64,000 nucleotides of DNA from Brevibacillus migulae (GCF_004521915.1 NZ_SDKD01000007.1:124001-188000); one strand, 5' to 3'; numbered from the stretch's first letter, positions 16,365 through 27,046 are shown. The notes: generated from the letters alone by a model not told the origin. Made by a program: numbers and translations.

Positions 16365-17129
16365 TCACCCCCCTCTGCCTTCGTTTACTACCATGCTTGT
16401 ATTTCGCACGGCAACCAAGGTTATATTGTCTGTGCCCCCTGCGTCGATGGCTTGCTGAACCAGCGCATCTACCTGCTCCTGCAAGGTAACCGGCGCTTCA
16501 AGCTCTTTGCGGATCGCGGCGCTTGTTACCTTATTGGTAAGGCCGTCACTGCAGAGCAGAATCACATCCCCTTGAGACCAGGTAAAGCTGCCCAGATCGA
16601 TGCGCACATCCTTTTCTGTCCCCAATGCACGCATGACCACATTTCGCTGCGGGTGGACGGCCGCTTCTTCCGCAGAAATTTGGCCGCTCTTGATCAATTC
16701 CTGGACTAGCGTATGGTCCTCGGTATGCTGGATCAGATCGCTCGTTCCATTGAGCAAATAGATTCGGGAGTCACCGATATGAGCGGTGACTCCTCCCTCT
16801 GGTCCCAAAAGCGTGGCGACGACCGTCGTACCCATCCCGCTGCATTCCGGGTGTTCTTCCGCATATGTGTATACTTCCTCGTTGGCATGGAGGATCGCAT
16901 CCATCAGTTTTTCTCGTTCATCCGTAGGATCGAGGTCTGCCTCCAAATCGCGCAGCTCCCGAACGATCCGCTCCACGGCCATCCGGCTGGCTACATCACC
17001 AGCCCGATGCCCTCCCATGCCGTCCGCCACAATAGCCAGCACCTTGCCATGCAGCGTGACCACACAGGCATAATAATCCTCATTGATTTGCCGGACACAG
17101 CCGACGTGCGAGTTCATCGCGATTTCCAT
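16365..17129 (-). CDS. prpC: PP2C-type protein phosphatase (PrpC/Stp)
   Basis: Manganese-dependent phosphatase that reverses PrkC phosphorylation. The 254 residues start MEIAMNSHVGCVRQINEDYY at 17129, backed by GGGGTGATTGG immediately upstream; longer in-frame starts would run into rlmN. PP2C metal aspartates are in VADGMGGH, and motifs GTTVVATLL, AHIGDSRIYL, LCSDGLTNKV and GGTDNITLV are complete. Start is 4 bp from the rlmN stop, and its stop is 5 bp from prkC, so the three are co-transcribed. Confidence 0.95.
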   Translation of the reverse strand: MEIAMNSHVGCVRQINEDYYACVVTLHGKVLAIVADGMGGHRAGDVASRMAVERIVRELRDLEADLDPTDEREKLMDAILHANEEVYTYAEEHPECSGMGTTVVATLLGPEGGVTAHIGDSRIYLLNGTSDLIQHTEDHTLVQELIKSGQISAEEAAVHPQRNVVMRALGTEKDVRIDLGSFTWSQGDVILLCSDGLTNKVTSAAIRKELEAPVTLQEQVDALVQQAIDAGGTDNITLVAVRNTSMVVNEGRGG

Positions 17130-17133
17130 CCAA

Positions 17134-18204
17134 TCACCCCGTGGTTTCTTTTGCGTATTGAGCACGCAATTGACCGCAGGCAGCGGCAATATCACTGCCA
17201 TGCTCACGACGAATCGTCACATTGATGCCTTTTTCCTCCAAGATATTTTTAAACTGGAAGATCTCATTCCGCGGCGTCCGTACATAATCGCGCTCCGGTA
17301 CGTAGTTCACCGGAATCAGGTTGACGTGGCACAGCATGTCGCCAATCAGCTTTGCCAGCTCTTCCGCATGCTCAGGCTGGTCATTTTGCCCGCCAAACAG
17401 GCCGTATTCAAAGCTGATCCGGCGCCCTGTCTTGGCCACATAGTAGCGGCACGCTTCCATCAGCTTCTCAAGCGGGAATCCGCGGTTGATCGGCATCAGC
17501 TTGCTGCGCAGCTCAGTGTTTGGCGCATGCAAAGAAATCGCCAGGTTCACTTGCCCGCCTTGCTCCGCAAACTCATAAATTTTCGGGATGATCCCGCTGG
17601 TTGATACCGTGATGTGTCGTGCCCCGATGTTCAGGCCGCGATTATCATTGATGATGCGCAAGAATGCGAGGAGGTTGTCAAAGTTCTCAAACGGCTCCCC
17701 GATCCCCATGACCACGACGTGGCTGGCGCGTTGATTATCTTCATCAAGTACGCGCTGTGCCATCAGCACTTGAGAGACGATCTCGCCCGCTTCCAGATTG
17801 CGTTTCAATCCGCCGAGCGTAGAGGCGCAAAACGTGCAGCCAATCCGGCAGCCGACCTGGGTCGTCACACAGATGCTGTTTCCATAGTTATGGCGCATGA
17901 TGACCGTCTCGATGGCGTGCCCATCAATCAACTGAAATAAAATTTTGATGGTGCCATCCGTTGATTCCTGACGGGTGATTTCCGCCATGGGGTCAATACG
18001 GAATGCTTCAGCCAGCTTTTCCCGCAGCCCCTTGGAGAGATTGCTCATTTCATCAAAGGAAGCGACTCGTTTTACATACAGCCAGTCAAAAATCTGCTGC
18101 GCGCGAAAAGCCTTTTCCCCGATGCCGGTGAGCCACTCTTTCAATTCATCCAGAGTCATGCTGTACAAAAGCGGTTTATTTCCGGTAAGAGATATCATGG
18201 GCAT
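17134..18204 (-). CDS. rlmN: 23S rRNA (adenine2503-C2)-methyltransferase RlmN
   Basis: Radical-SAM enzyme that methylates A2503 of 23S rRNA and adenosine 37 of some tRNAs. The cluster motif is CRIGCTFC (CX3CX2C). The SAM-binding GIGEP motif and the second catalytic cysteine near the C-terminus (AACGQL) are present. About 356 residues. The ATG at 18204 has AAAGGTG 9 nt upstream; a GTG four codons earlier is possible but would use that ribosome site as coding. It precedes prpC by 4 bp. The unit order rsmB-rlmN-prpC-prkC-rsgA-rpe is that of B. subtilis. The 179-bp gap up to rsmB shows no recognisable gene. Confidence 0.95.
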   Translation of the reverse strand: MPMISLTGNKPLLYSMTLDELKEWLTGIGEKAFRAQQIFDWLYVKRVASFDEMSNLSKGLREKLAEAFRIDPMAEITRQESTDGTIKILFQLIDGHAIETVIMRHNYGNSICVTTQVGCRIGCTFCASTLGGLKRNLEAGEIVSQVLMAQRVLDEDNQRASHVVVMGIGEPFENFDNLLAFLRIINDNRGLNIGARHITVSTSGIIPKIYEFAEQGGQVNLAISLHAPNTELRSKLMPINRGFPLEKLMEACRYYVAKTGRRISFEYGLFGGQNDQPEHAEELAKLIGDMLCHVNLIPVNYVPERDYVRTPRNEIFQFKNILEEKGINVTIRREHGSDIAAACGQLRAQYAKETTG

Positions 18205-18383
18205 AGTAAGTTTCACCTTTATCCGAGTTTGTCTTCATTGTACCGATTGCAAGGAGCAGCGGCAATCAAAGCCGTGCTCTTTCTCTAGTGTGAACGGATT
18301 TGCCGGTTGCCAAACAAAAGTGAAATTTCAGGTAGTCTTCCCAAACAAGCGGAAAGGAGTGGATCTAGCTTCCACCCCTGCTT

Positions 18384-19739
18384 CTACATGTTTCGCTTCA
18401 AACGGGCAATAAAAAATCCATCACTTTGAAAATGATGCGGCAGAATCTGGATATATCCTTGCGATGAATCCAGCTTGGCTGTTACCGCTGCCGGCAGATC
18501 TTCGGCCAAGGTACGATCCAACTCGAAGGAAGGATGCTCCGCTACAAATTTCTCGACGAGCAGCTGATTTTCCTCCGGTTCCATCGTACACGTGCTGTAA
18601 ACCATCACGCCACCGGGAGCAAGCATCGAGGAAACGCGTTCCAGCAGCTTATACTGGATCGTAGAAATGTCCCGGATATCTTTTTCGCTCTTATTCCATT
18701 TCAAATCAGGCTTGCGACGAATGACACCGAAGCCGGTACAAGGCGCATCCAGCAAGATGCGGTCAAACGTGCCTAATTCTTTATCTGGCAGAGTCAACGC
18801 ATCGCTGACGACGGTCTTGATGATCGTGATGCCAAGCCGATTGGCGGTTTGACGAATCAATTGTTCCTTGTGCGGATGGACGTCGCAGGCGATGATCTCA
18901 CCTTCATTGCCCATCAGCTCGGCGATATGCGTCGTTTTTCCTCCCGGAGCGGCACAGGCATCAAGCACACGGTCGCCCGGTTTGGCGCCAAGCGCCGGAG
19001 CCACGAGCATGGAACTTTCGTCTTGGATCGTGCAATAGCCTTCCTGAAACCAGCGGGTATTTGCAGCGTTGCCCCCGTCGAAGGTAATCCCAAAGGGACT
19101 TAGCGAGGAGGCTTTTCCTTCCAGCTGTCCGTGAGCCATCTGGGAAAGCAGCTCGTCGCGGGAAGTCTTCAGGGTATTTACCCTTACAGACGGATGCGGC
19201 GGCAAATTGTTGCTGTGGCAAATCAATTTCGTCTCCGCTTCGCCATATTGCTTGAGCCATCTTTTGACCAGCCACTCCGGGTGCGATCCCTGCAAGGCAA
19301 GAGCTGCGATCGGCTGATTCGGCAGGCGATCCCAGATATCCGGCTGTCGGAGCACATTGCGCAGGACTCCGTTCACCAAGGAAGCGATCCCCTGATGTCC
19401 TTTGCGCTTCGCGATCTCCACCGCCTCATGCACAGCCGCCCGCTCCGGTACCCGATCGAGGTAACGGATTTGGTACAAGCTGAGCAGGAGCAGCTCGCGC
19501 ACCCAATTTTGCATTTTTTTATTTCCCTTGAGAAACTGATTGAGGACATGCTCCAGCGTATTGCGTCGTTGGATCGTTCCGTAGACGAGCTCGGTCACCA
19601 GCCCGATATCAGGTGCTGAGAGCGCAGTATTGTCTAAGACGTGCTTTAGCTCCAGATTGCTGTAGGATTTCCGTTCCTCCACCCGAGTCAAAATCTCCAG
19701 TGCAACCTCTCTCGCCCCTGCTTTCTTTGCGATTGCCAC
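18384..19739 (-). CDS. rsmB: 16S rRNA (cytosine967-C5)-methyltransferase RsmB
   Basis: Methylates C967 of 16S rRNA. The N-terminal ~140 residues form a NusB-like RNA-binding domain (VALEILTRVEERKSYSN). The C-terminal domain is a Rossmann methyltransferase with SAM motif DACAAPGGKTTH, the DAPCTG motif whose cysteine releases the product and the catalytic cysteine in STCTMEPEEN. Length 451 is normal. Its start is 1 bp from the fmt stop, and both genes concern translation. Confidence 0.96.
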   Translation of the reverse strand: MAIAKKAGAREVALEILTRVEERKSYSNLELKHVLDNTALSAPDIGLVTELVYGTIQRRNTLEHVLNQFLKGNKKMQNWVRELLLLSLYQIRYLDRVPERAAVHEAVEIAKRKGHQGIASLVNGVLRNVLRQPDIWDRLPNQPIAALALQGSHPEWLVKRWLKQYGEAETKLICHSNNLPPHPSVRVNTLKTSRDELLSQMAHGQLEGKASSLSPFGITFDGGNAANTRWFQEGYCTIQDESSMLVAPALGAKPGDRVLDACAAPGGKTTHIAELMGNEGEIIACDVHPHKEQLIRQTANRLGITIIKTVVSDALTLPDKELGTFDRILLDAPCTGFGVIRRKPDLKWNKSEKDIRDISTIQYKLLERVSSMLAPGGVMVYSTCTMEPEENQLLVEKFVAEHPSFELDRTLAEDLPAAVTAKLDSSQGYIQILPHHFQSDGFFIARLKRNM

Positions 19740-19740
19740 G

Positions 19741-20694
19741 TTATACGACCCCTACCTTTGTTCCGATTTGAATGGTCGCGCCAGCACCTTGCAGGAAATC
19801 ACGCATGCTCATGCGCTTTTTCCCTTCTGGCTGCAATTCCGTGATTTTCACTGTTCCTGTACCGCATGCCACGATGATACCATCAGCTTCGCGGGCGATA
19901 ATGGTGCCAGGTTCTCCCTGAACACCGTCCGTGGAAATCAGCTCTGTCCACCACAGCTTCCAGACCTTGCCTTCAAAAGTCGTGAAAGCGACGGGCCATG
20001 GGTTGAGTCCGCGCACTTGGTTATAGATCTGCACAGCTGACTTGCTCCAATCAATGCGTTCGTCTTCCCGCTTGATATTTGGTGCAAAGGTCGCCTCTTC
20101 GTGATTTTGCGGGATAGCCGTAATATTCCCTGCCAAAAGCTCGGGAAGCGTGTCCATCAACAGCTTGGAACCCGCTGCGGCGAGCTTGTCGTGCATGGTT
20201 CCCACGGTGTCCTTATGCTCGATCGGCACGACAACCTTGGAAAGCATATCTCCCGCATCCAAGGCTTCCACCATATACATGATGGTCACGCCTGTCTCTT
20301 TTTCCCCATCGACAATGCTTTTATGTATGGGTGCTCCTCCCCGGTATTTCGGCAAGAGAGAGGCATGTACATTGATACAGCCAAATTTTGGTGCATCCAG
20401 CAACCGTTTTGGCAGGATCTGTCCATAAGCTGCTGTAACGATCAATTCCGGCTGAAGGGCAAGGACCTCGTCCAACGCTTCTGGTGCCTTGATCTTCTCC
20501 GGCTGATAAACGGGCAGTCCATGCCGCAACGCTGCTTCTTTCACAGGCGGTGCGGTCAATACTTGCTTCCGGCCAACAGGACGGTCTGGCTGGGTCACTA
20601 CCGCGATGACGTTGTAGCCGCCCGCAACCAAAGCTTCCAGGCTGGCAACAGCGAAATCGGGTGTGCCCATGAACAGGATGCGGGCGTCTTTCAT
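19741..20694 (-). CDS. fmt: Methionyl-tRNA formyltransferase
   Basis: Formylates Met-tRNA-fMet using 10-formyl-tetrahydrofolate to make the initiator. The 317 residues start [16 protein letters not shown]. The catalytic signature [14 protein letters not shown] (~residues 110-123) with Asn-His-Asp centre residues and [11 protein letters not shown] follow. The C-terminal OB-like tRNA-binding domain ends near GAGATIQIG. The stop-start spacing is 4 bp to def upstream and 1 bp to rsmB downstream. Confidence 0.97.
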   Translation of the reverse strand: MKDARILFMGTPDFAVASLEALVAGGYNVIAVVTQPDRPVGRKQVLTAPPVKEAALRHGLPVYQPEKIKAPEALDEVLALQPELIVTAAYGQILPKRLLDAPKFGCINVHASLLPKYRGGAPIHKSIVDGEKETGVTIMYMVEALDAGDMLSKVVVPIEHKDTVGTMHDKLAAAGSKLLMDTLPELLAGNITAIPQNHEEATFAPNIKREDERIDWSKSAVQIYNQVRGLNPWPVAFTTFEGKVWKLWWTELISTDGVQGEPGTIIAREADGIIVACGTGTVKITELQPEGKKRMSMRDFLQGAGATIQIGTKVGVV

Positions 20695-20698
20695 CTGA

Positions 20699-21172
20699 TT
20701 ATTCCTCCTCGCCTGGCTTGACTTGATAGACGCGATCAGCGATATCGATGAACAATACCCCGTTCAAATGATCGATTTCGTGCTGAGCGCAGCGGGACAG
20801 CAGGTCATCCGCTTCCATTTCAAATACATTTCCGTCACGGTCTTGTGCGCGCAGCTTCACCCATTTATGGCGGCGAACGTCTCCGCGCAGCCCTGGAATG
20901 CTCAGGCAGCCTTCCGGATAATCGAATTGTTCCCCTTCATGCGCGATAATTTCCGGATTCACCATCTCGATCAGACCGTCTCCGCAATCCATCACGATCA
21001 CGCGCTTGGAAATGCCTACTTGTGGGGCAGCCAATCCTACCCCGTCTGCGTCATACATGGTATCTGCCATGTCATCGAGGAGTTTATGCAAATTTGCGTT
21101 GAATTTCGTCACCGTAATTGCTTTTTCACGTAAAACTGGGTCTGGATGTTTTACAATTGAACGAATTGCCAT
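20699..21172 (-). CDS. def: Peptide deformylase
   Basis: Metal enzyme that removes the N-formyl group from new proteins. The three motifs are complete: [10 protein letters not shown] (~residues 46-55), EGCLSIPG with the metal cysteine (~88-95) and QHEIDHLNG with two histidines and catalytic glutamate (~130-138). 157 residues, a type 1 size. It lies 4 bp upstream of fmt and after priA by 30 bp, pairing the formylation and deformylation enzymes in one transcript. Confidence 0.97.
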   Translation of the reverse strand: MAIRSIVKHPDPVLREKAITVTKFNANLHKLLDDMADTMYDADGVGLAAPQVGISKRVIVMDCGDGLIEMVNPEIIAHEGEQFDYPEGCLSIPGLRGDVRRHKWVKLRAQDRDGNVFEMEADDLLSRCAQHEIDHLNGVLFIDIADRVYQVKPGEEE

Positions 21173-21201
21173 TTATGTTGTCCTCCCTTGTATGCGAAGC
21201 C

Positions 21202-23649
21202 TTATAACAGAATCTGTGGATCCATATCGATGGTCATGCTCACCTGATGCTGCTTCATCCATGGATCGACATTAGCGGACATGCGCCCTAAAAGATCTGC
21301 CAATTCTGGTTCGTCACGGTATTTTAACATGATCTGAAAACGAAATCTATCCTTCACCTTGGCGATCGGCGAAGCGACAGGCCCCAGCACAATCGTCGTT
21401 TCAGTCAAGCGAGGCCGCAAGTATTCGGACACCTGCTCAGCCGCCCGGATCACGACAGGCACATCCTCATGGGAAAACGTGATCAGCACCAGCCGGTAGT
21501 AGGGCGGATAGCCGGTTTGCCGGCGATGCAGCATTTCCTCCTGATAAAAAGCAGGATAGTCGTGCTTCATCGCATAGCGGATGCTGTAATGCTCCGGCGT
21601 ATACGTCTGGATCACCACATCGCCAGGCAGCTCGTGTCGCCCGGCCCTGCCGCCAACCTGTGTGAGCAGTTGGAACGTTTTTTCCGCTGCGCGAAAATCC
21701 GGCAGCCAAAGGGATGTATCCGCCGCGATGACACCTACCAGCGTCACCCGCGGGAAGTCCAGTCCTTTTGCAATCATTTGCGTGCCCAGCAGCACATCCC
21801 CTTGTCCCGCCCGGAAACGTCCAAGCAGCTCCTCGTGGGCGCCTTTTCGCGAGGTGGTATCGACATCCATCCGTATGACCCGAATCCCCGGAAACAGGCG
21901 GGCCAACTCTTCCTCCACTTTCTGTGTCCCAGTCCCAAAAAAGCGAATATGCTCGCTTTGGCACTCTGGACAGCGATCGGGCTGTCGGAGCGTATAACCG
22001 CAATAATGGCAGCGAGCGGTGTGGTTGGTTTTATGGTAGGTCAAAGAAATATCGCAATGAGGACAGCGGAGCGTATAGCCGCAGGAACGGCACATCACAA
22101 AGGTGGAAAAGCCGCGTCTGTTCAGGAAAATGACCATCTGCTCCTGCTTGCGCAAACGATCCTCCATCATCGAAAACAGCGTACGGCTGAACATCGAGCG
22201 ATTTTCCGTCCGCAGCTCCTCGCGCATATCCACCACATGAACCTGCGGAAGCGGTCGATTCCCAACGCGCTCGCTCATCGTCAACAGCTGATAGCGGCCT
22301 CTCATTGCCAGTGCATACGTCTCCAAAGCAGGTGTCGCACTTCCCATGATCAAGACACTGCCCGTATCCCTCGCCCGCCAAAGCGCAACATCCCGCGCAT
22401 GGTAACGAGGTGTTTCCTCCTGCTTATACGAGCCTTCATGCTCTTCATCGATTACGATCAAGCCCAGCTTGTGAAACGGCGCAAATACAGCGGAACGGGC
22501 ACCAACGACGACTTGCACCTGCTGATGCAATATTTTGCGCCACTCGTCATAGCGTTCCCCTTGGGACAGTGCGCTGTGTAGGACCGCCACACGGTTGCCA
22601 AAGCGGCCTTTGAACCGCTCCACCATCTGCGGTGTAAGCGATATTTCCGGGACGAGAAAAATGGCCTCTCTCCCTTTGGCCAAGGTGCGCTCGATCGCTT
22701 CCATATATACTTCCGTTTTCCCGCTTCCTGTCACACCATGCAGCAAAAAGGAAGCAAACTCCTGCTTCTCGATGGAGGCCTCGATCGGTTCCCAGATCCG
22801 CTGTTGCTGCTCGGTAAACGGATGCTTTACCGCTTGTTTGAACCGTCGATTGGCATACGGGTCCCGGTATACTTCGATCTCTTCCAGGCGGATCAGTCCT
22901 TTTTGCGCCAAGCTTTTCAACGGACTGCGGGTGATTCCGACTTCCTCCAGCAGTTCCTTGACCGGGATCGGTTCCCCGCCAAACATCGCCATGTGCCTCA
23001 GGACACGCTTCATCTGCTCGGCTCGGGCCGGCATCGCGGCGATCGTCTCCTCCACCTCTGCGATGTCCACCTGCAACGTCGCATAGGAAATCATTTTATG
23101 GGTTACCCGATCCTTCACCTGATACTCGGTGGCCAGCCAACCTGCCTTAATCCACCCTGGGATCAGGGAAGCTTCATCCGCATATTTGCTGTCTACCTCC
23201 GAAAACGGAACCGACCCTCTCGCATGGAGTTCACTCAAGAGCGGGGAGCGCTCGACGATCTGTTGGTCGATTTGCCCGGCAAGCACCAGAATTTTTTCAC
23301 TCTTTCCCTTCAACACAGCAGGCAGCATGGCTTGCAAGGCCATCACCCATGGACAGAGATACTGCTTGCTCATCCATTCCGCCATCCGGATCAGATCAGG
23401 CGTCATGGGAGGTACATCGTCCTGCACCTGCAGGATTTCCTTCAGTTTTGTCGGATCACCGCCCAATGACTCAACGTCCTTGATTTCTCCGATTTCAATG
23501 ACATAGCCCTGTAATTTTCGCGGACCAAATGGAACAATGACCCTGCTGCCTACCGCCGTGATCGGCTGCAGCCAGTCCGGCACGAGATAATCAAACGGTC
23601 GATTGGTCCGGGAAACCGGTACATCCACGATTATCTTTGCGATGATCAT
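21202..23649 (-). CDS. priA: Primosomal protein N' (replication restart helicase PriA)
   Basis: 3'-5' helicase that recognises abandoned forks and reloads the replisome. The 815 residues contain an N-terminal 3'-DNA binding domain (MIIAKIIVDVPVSRTNRPFDYL), a winged helix, Walker A GVTGSGKT, the DEEH box, eight zinc-binding cysteines in a pattern including CRSCGYTLRCPHC and CHYCG, and helicase motifs V-VI (QVGGRAGR). The start overlaps the coaBC stop by 4 bp. Order coaBC-priA-def-fmt is that of B. subtilis. Confidence 0.97.
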   Translation of the reverse strand: MIIAKIIVDVPVSRTNRPFDYLVPDWLQPITAVGSRVIVPFGPRKLQGYVIEIGEIKDVESLGGDPTKLKEILQVQDDVPPMTPDLIRMAEWMSKQYLCPWVMALQAMLPAVLKGKSEKILVLAGQIDQQIVERSPLLSELHARGSVPFSEVDSKYADEASLIPGWIKAGWLATEYQVKDRVTHKMISYATLQVDIAEVEETIAAMPARAEQMKRVLRHMAMFGGEPIPVKELLEEVGITRSPLKSLAQKGLIRLEEIEVYRDPYANRRFKQAVKHPFTEQQQRIWEPIEASIEKQEFASFLLHGVTGSGKTEVYMEAIERTLAKGREAIFLVPEISLTPQMVERFKGRFGNRVAVLHSALSQGERYDEWRKILHQQVQVVVGARSAVFAPFHKLGLIVIDEEHEGSYKQEETPRYHARDVALWRARDTGSVLIMGSATPALETYALAMRGRYQLLTMSERVGNRPLPQVHVVDMREELRTENRSMFSRTLFSMMEDRLRKQEQMVIFLNRRGFSTFVMCRSCGYTLRCPHCDISLTYHKTNHTARCHYCGYTLRQPDRCPECQSEHIRFFGTGTQKVEEELARLFPGIRVIRMDVDTTSRKGAHEELLGRFRAGQGDVLLGTQMIAKGLDFPRVTLVGVIAADTSLWLPDFRAAEKTFQLLTQVGGRAGRHELPGDVVIQTYTPEHYSIRYAMKHDYPAFYQEEMLHRRQTGYPPYYRLVLITFSHEDVPVVIRAAEQVSEYLRPRLTETTIVLGPVASPIAKVKDRFRFQIMLKYRDEPELADLLGRMSANVDPWMKQHQVSMTIDMDPQILL

Positions 23650-24887
23650 TTGCCTTCATCCACCAAGCCGAGGGACAAATGATGCAAAATCGCGTCAAAA
23701 ATCCGATCCGCCACATCCCTTTTGCTCATTATCGGAAGGGCAATGTCCTCTGTCTCGGTCACTAGCGTCACGATGTTCGTATCCGTCCCCATCCCCGCGC
23801 CCTCGGCCAAAACGTCGTTGGCCACAATCATATCGGCCTTCTTTCTGATCAGTTTATCGCGAGCATATTTGATAACTTCACGCGTTTCCGCAGCGAAGCC
23901 TACCAAGTATTGGCTTGTTTTTTGCTGGCCAAGCGCCTGCAAGATATCCGGTGCCTTCTCCAGTTCCAGCTGAAGGAGGCCGTCTGTTTTCTTCAGTTTA
24001 TGTTCATGACGGTTGACCGGTCGATAATCGGAGACAGCAGCTGCCTTGATAACAATGTCACAGGTCGGATAGCGTGTGACGACCTCGTCATACATCTCCT
24101 GCACGGACTCCACCGCTACAAACTCCACCCCTCCCGGACGAGGCAAGGCCGTCGGACCGCTTACCAGAATGACCTCAGCTCCCCGATCACGTGCTGCCTC
24201 AGCAAGCGCGTAGCCCATTTTCCCGGAAGAATGGTTCGAGATATAGCGGACGGGATCTATCTTTTCGCGGGTAGGACCTGCTGTAATCAGCACCCGTTTC
24301 CCCGCAAGATCGCGCGCTGCTTTTTTCTCTTGCCCAGCGGACGCAAAAAATTCCTGCACCACCGCCACGATTTCTTCTGGCTCTGCCAACCGGCCCTTGC
24401 CAACCCAGCCGCACGCAAGCAGACCAACCCCCGGTTCAATAAAACGGTAGCCGTACGATTCCAGCCTCTTCATATTCGCGACCACCGCTGGATGGTCATA
24501 CATATTGACATTCATTGCCGGGGCAATCATGACTGGTGCTTTGGTCGCCAGCAATGTCGTAGTCAGCATATCATCCGCGATCCCATTCGCCAGCTTGCCG
24601 ATCAAGCTGGCTGTAGCAGGGGCTAAAATGATCAAATCGGCCCGATCTGCCAAATCAATATGCGAAATCACATGTGGATCCGGTTCTTCAAATACGTCTG
24701 TATACACAGGCTGGTGTGACAGTGCCTGAAAGGTGAGTGGCTGGACAAACCGCATTGCATTCGCCGTCATCATGACATACACGCTAGCTCCTGCCTGTGT
24801 CAGTTTGCTTGTCAGGGCGGCTGCCTTGTAAGCCGCAATCCCTCCTGATACTCCTAGCACAATGGTTTTGCCTGAAAGTGGCTGCAT
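23646..24887 (-). CDS. coaBC: Bifunctional phosphopantothenoylcysteine decarboxylase / phosphopantothenate-cysteine ligase
   Basis: Two consecutive coenzyme A steps in one protein of 413 residues. Residues 1-185 form the FMN-dependent CoaC decarboxylase, with LGVSGGIAAYKA, the active-site helix ILAPATASLIGKLANGIADD and AMNVNMY. Residues 190-413 form the CoaB ligase with ITAGPTREKIDPVRYISN, the dimerising SSGKMG and the KKADMIVAND loop with the catalytic lysine. It follows rpoZ after a terminator, so some readthrough or a separate promoter would be needed. Confidence 0.96.
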   Translation of the reverse strand: MQPLSGKTIVLGVSGGIAAYKAAALTSKLTQAGASVYVMMTANAMRFVQPLTFQALSHQPVYTDVFEEPDPHVISHIDLADRADLIILAPATASLIGKLANGIADDMLTTTLLATKAPVMIAPAMNVNMYDHPAVVANMKRLESYGYRFIEPGVGLLACGWVGKGRLAEPEEIVAVVQEFFASAGQEKKAARDLAGKRVLITAGPTREKIDPVRYISNHSSGKMGYALAEAARDRGAEVILVSGPTALPRPGGVEFVAVESVQEMYDEVVTRYPTCDIVIKAAAVSDYRPVNRHEHKLKKTDGLLQLELEKAPDILQALGQQKTSQYLVGFAAETREVIKYARDKLIRKKADMIVANDVLAEGAGMGTDTNIVTLVTETEDIALPIMSKRDVADRIFDAILHHLSLGLVDEGK

Positions 24888-24916
24888 GTCGAGAATCCCC
24901 CTCTCTTACTCAACCG

Positions 24917-24945
24917 AAAAAAAACAACCTGCGGCGAGGTTGTTG
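24917..24945 (-). terminator. Terminator between rpoZ and coaBC
   Basis: On the minus strand AACAACCT and AGGTTGTT arms surround CGCCGC and run straight into eight T. It would end the yicC-remA-gmk-rpoZ part of the run. Confidence 0.9.
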
Positions 24946-24963
24946 CAAACGGCTAACTATCTG

Positions 24964-25170
24964 CTACTTTCGTTTTTCTTGATTCTCGTAATGCAGCTTT
25001 TCCCCAATCAGTTCTTCCAAGGCGTGACCTACATGCTTTTTGGCTCTTGGTCGTTCTACCTGCATGGTGCTGTTTTCACGAAGTTGGCGGGCGCGTTTCG
25101 CTGCCACCGTCACCAATGTATATTTGCTTCCTACACGATCAACCAGCTTGTCAATTGAAGGATAGAGCAT
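24964..25170 (-). CDS. rpoZ: RNA polymerase omega subunit
   Basis: Small subunit that stabilises the beta' chain of RNA polymerase. The 68 residues include MLYPSIDKLVDRVGSKYTLV and the family core AAKRARQL, followed by a basic tail. It lies 3 bp after gmk, the usual Bacillales arrangement gmk-rpoZ. Confidence 0.95.
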   Translation of the reverse strand: MLYPSIDKLVDRVGSKYTLVTVAAKRARQLRENSTMQVERPRAKKHVGHALEELIGEKLHYENQEKRK

Positions 25171-25173
25171 GAA

Positions 25174-25788
25174 TTATACCTCCTTGATCCATTTGCGGAA
25201 TTTATGAATTTGCCGTTCCTTTTTCAGATGCTCGGCTGTGATAATGGCTCTGATTTTCTCGCATGCCGTGTCGATGACGTCATTGACAACTACGTAATCG
25301 TATTTGTCCATCAGCTCGATTTCGGCTTTGGCCATTGCCATCCGGTTGCGGATCGATTCTTCTGTCTCCGTTCCCCGTCCGACAATGCGATTTTGCAGCT
25401 CGGTCAGATCTGGCGGTGCGAGGAAGAGGAAAATGCCTTGCGGGAATTTCTCCTTCACCTGCAGTGCTCCCTGGACTTCGATCTCCAGAATCACATCGCG
25501 ACCGCTCGCCAATGTTTCTTCCACAAACCGGCGCGGTGTTCCGTAATAATTCCCTACGTATTCTGCCCATTCCAGCAGCTGGTCTTGTTCAATCATTTGC
25601 TGGAACTCTTCTTTGCTCTTGAAAAAATAGTTTACGCCATCTACTTCGCCAGCGCGCGGTTGACGCGTCGTGGCGGAAACAGAGTAAACAATCTCGTTCA
25701 TCCGCTCGCGCAGCGCTTTGCACACGGTGCCTTTTCCTACGCCGGATGGTCCCGATAGAACCAAGAGGAGTCCGTGATCGCTATCCAT
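25174..25788 (-). CDS. gmk: Guanylate kinase
   Basis: Phosphorylates GMP to GDP with ATP. P-loop [11 protein letters not shown] near residues 9-19, the GMP-binding [19 protein letters not shown] segment and the [12 protein letters not shown] lid are complete; length 204 is normal. It follows remA by 21 bp and precedes rpoZ by 3 bp. Confidence 0.97.
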   Translation of the reverse strand: MDSDHGLLLVLSGPSGVGKGTVCKALRERMNEIVYSVSATTRQPRAGEVDGVNYFFKSKEEFQQMIEQDQLLEWAEYVGNYYGTPRRFVEETLASGRDVILEIEVQGALQVKEKFPQGIFLFLAPPDLTELQNRIVGRGTETEESIRNRMAMAKAEIELMDKYDYVVVNDVIDTACEKIRAIITAEHLKKERQIHKFRKWIKEV

Positions 25789-25809
25789 CTTTCCTATTCA
25801 ACTCCTACT

Positions 25810-26070
25810 CTATTCGTCAGACTCGTCATCCTTGTTGCCCAATCGCTGGGCCACGGTTTCCGGTTGCACCGCAGAAAGAATGACGTGATCGCTGTCTGTA
25901 ATGATAACGGCACGGGTGCGACGGCCATAAGTGGCATCGACCAGCATGCTGCGATCTCGCGCTTCTTGAATAATCCGTTTAATCGGTGCTGATTCCGGAC
26001 TTACAATGGATATGATGCGATTCGCATTCACAATATTTCCGAAACCAATGTTAATCAGTTTAATAGCCAT
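25810..26070 (-). CDS. remA: Extracellular matrix regulator RemA (DUF370)
   Basis: DNA-binding regulator needed for biofilm matrix gene expression in B. subtilis, also linked to osmoprotection. The 86 residues show the compact conserved core [25 protein letters not shown] with the DNA-contacting arginines, then [16 protein letters not shown]. The position yicC-remA-gmk is conserved across Firmicutes, and the sequence is nearly invariant in the family. Confidence 0.95.
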   Translation of the reverse strand: MAIKLINIGFGNIVNANRIISIVSPESAPIKRIIQEARDRSMLVDATYGRRTRAVIITDSDHVILSAVQPETVAQRLGNKDDESDE

Positions 26071-26093
26071 TTTGCCCAGTTCATCCTTTCTTT

Positions 26094-26981
26094 CTACTCG
26101 ATGTTCTGAACTTGCTCCCTCATCTTCTCTAACTCTGTCTTGATTTCTACCGCCAGACGCTGGATTGGCAAGTAATTGGCTTTTGACGCAATCGTATTTG
26201 CTTCACGGTTCATCTCTTGCAGCAAAAAGTCAAGTTTGCGCCCCACTGCCTCCTGATTCGTGAGCTGTTCAGAAAACTGGGTACAATGACTGATCAAACG
26301 AGTTGTTTCTTCCGTGATATCGGAACGATCCGCAAATAAAACAATCTCCTGTGCCAGTCGTTGCTCGTCTAGCTCGAAGGGTGTCAACTCCACTACCTGC
26401 GTCACGCGCTGCTGCAAGCGCTGGCGAAAATCCTTCATCGACTCTGGAACCATCTCGCGAATCTGATTCGTCCAAGCCTCGAGTAAAGCCAGTCGCTGTG
26501 CCAAATCATGGGAGAGCTTTTCCCCCTCCCGCTTCTTCATCAGCAGGAGATCATCGACCGCTGCTTGCACGGCGGATGCCACCCACTCTTCCATATCTTC
26601 AACGGCCGCAACCAACCTGTCAGCAGACTGGAGAATGCCCGGAAGTGTCAGTAAATCTTTTGCCGCAAATGTATCCGGCAAAGAATATCGAGATTGAATG
26701 TGACGGATAGTCTGTATGTATTGATCAGCCAGTGACCAATCAAGCTGAAGATCGCCGGCCTGCTCTTCACTGCGTTCCATGGTCAAGGTAACTTCCACTC
26801 GCCCGCGGCGAACGCCATGTGCCACAATCTTTTTCACCCGATCCTCAAGCATTCCCCATGCTTTGGGCAAACGAGCGGCTATCTCACAATAACGATGATT
26901 CACCGCACGCATTTCAACTATAAGTCGCAAGGGTCCGCGTGCTGTCTCGCTTCTGCCGTAACCCGTCATGCTCCGGATCAT
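26094..26981 (-). CDS. yicC: YicC/YloC family endoribonuclease
   Basis: Family of manganese-dependent endoribonucleases; in E. coli YicC is linked to decay of the small RNA RyhB. The 295 residues begin [12 protein letters not shown], the hallmark N-terminus. The C-terminal DUF1732 region has [15 protein letters not shown]-like and [12 protein letters not shown] segments with conserved acidic and His/Asn residues. I use ATG 26981 (GGAAGTGG upstream) since the earlier in-frame ATG lies inside the promoter leader with no ribosome site. It heads the long minus-strand housekeeping run. Confidence 0.9.
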   Translation of the reverse strand: MIRSMTGYGRSETARGPLRLIVEMRAVNHRYCEIAARLPKAWGMLEDRVKKIVAHGVRRGRVEVTLTMERSEEQAGDLQLDWSLADQYIQTIRHIQSRYSLPDTFAAKDLLTLPGILQSADRLVAAVEDMEEWVASAVQAAVDDLLLMKKREGEKLSHDLAQRLALLEAWTNQIREMVPESMKDFRQRLQQRVTQVVELTPFELDEQRLAQEIVLFADRSDITEETTRLISHCTQFSEQLTNQEAVGRKLDFLLQEMNREANTIASKANYLPIQRLAVEIKTELEKMREQVQNIE

Positions 26982-27016
26982 TCGTACCACTTCCAAGGAC
27001 ATAAAATCGTTAACTT

Positions 27017-27046
27017 ATTATAGGAGACAAACATTGGCAGTGTCAA
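27017..27046 (-). promoter_or_regulatory. Strong sigma-A promoter of the yicC operon
   Basis: On the minus strand TTGACA and TATAAT, both perfect consensus hexamers, are spaced 18 bp apart. It is the best promoter match I noticed in the window and heads the yicC-remA-gmk-rpoZ run. Confidence 0.85.
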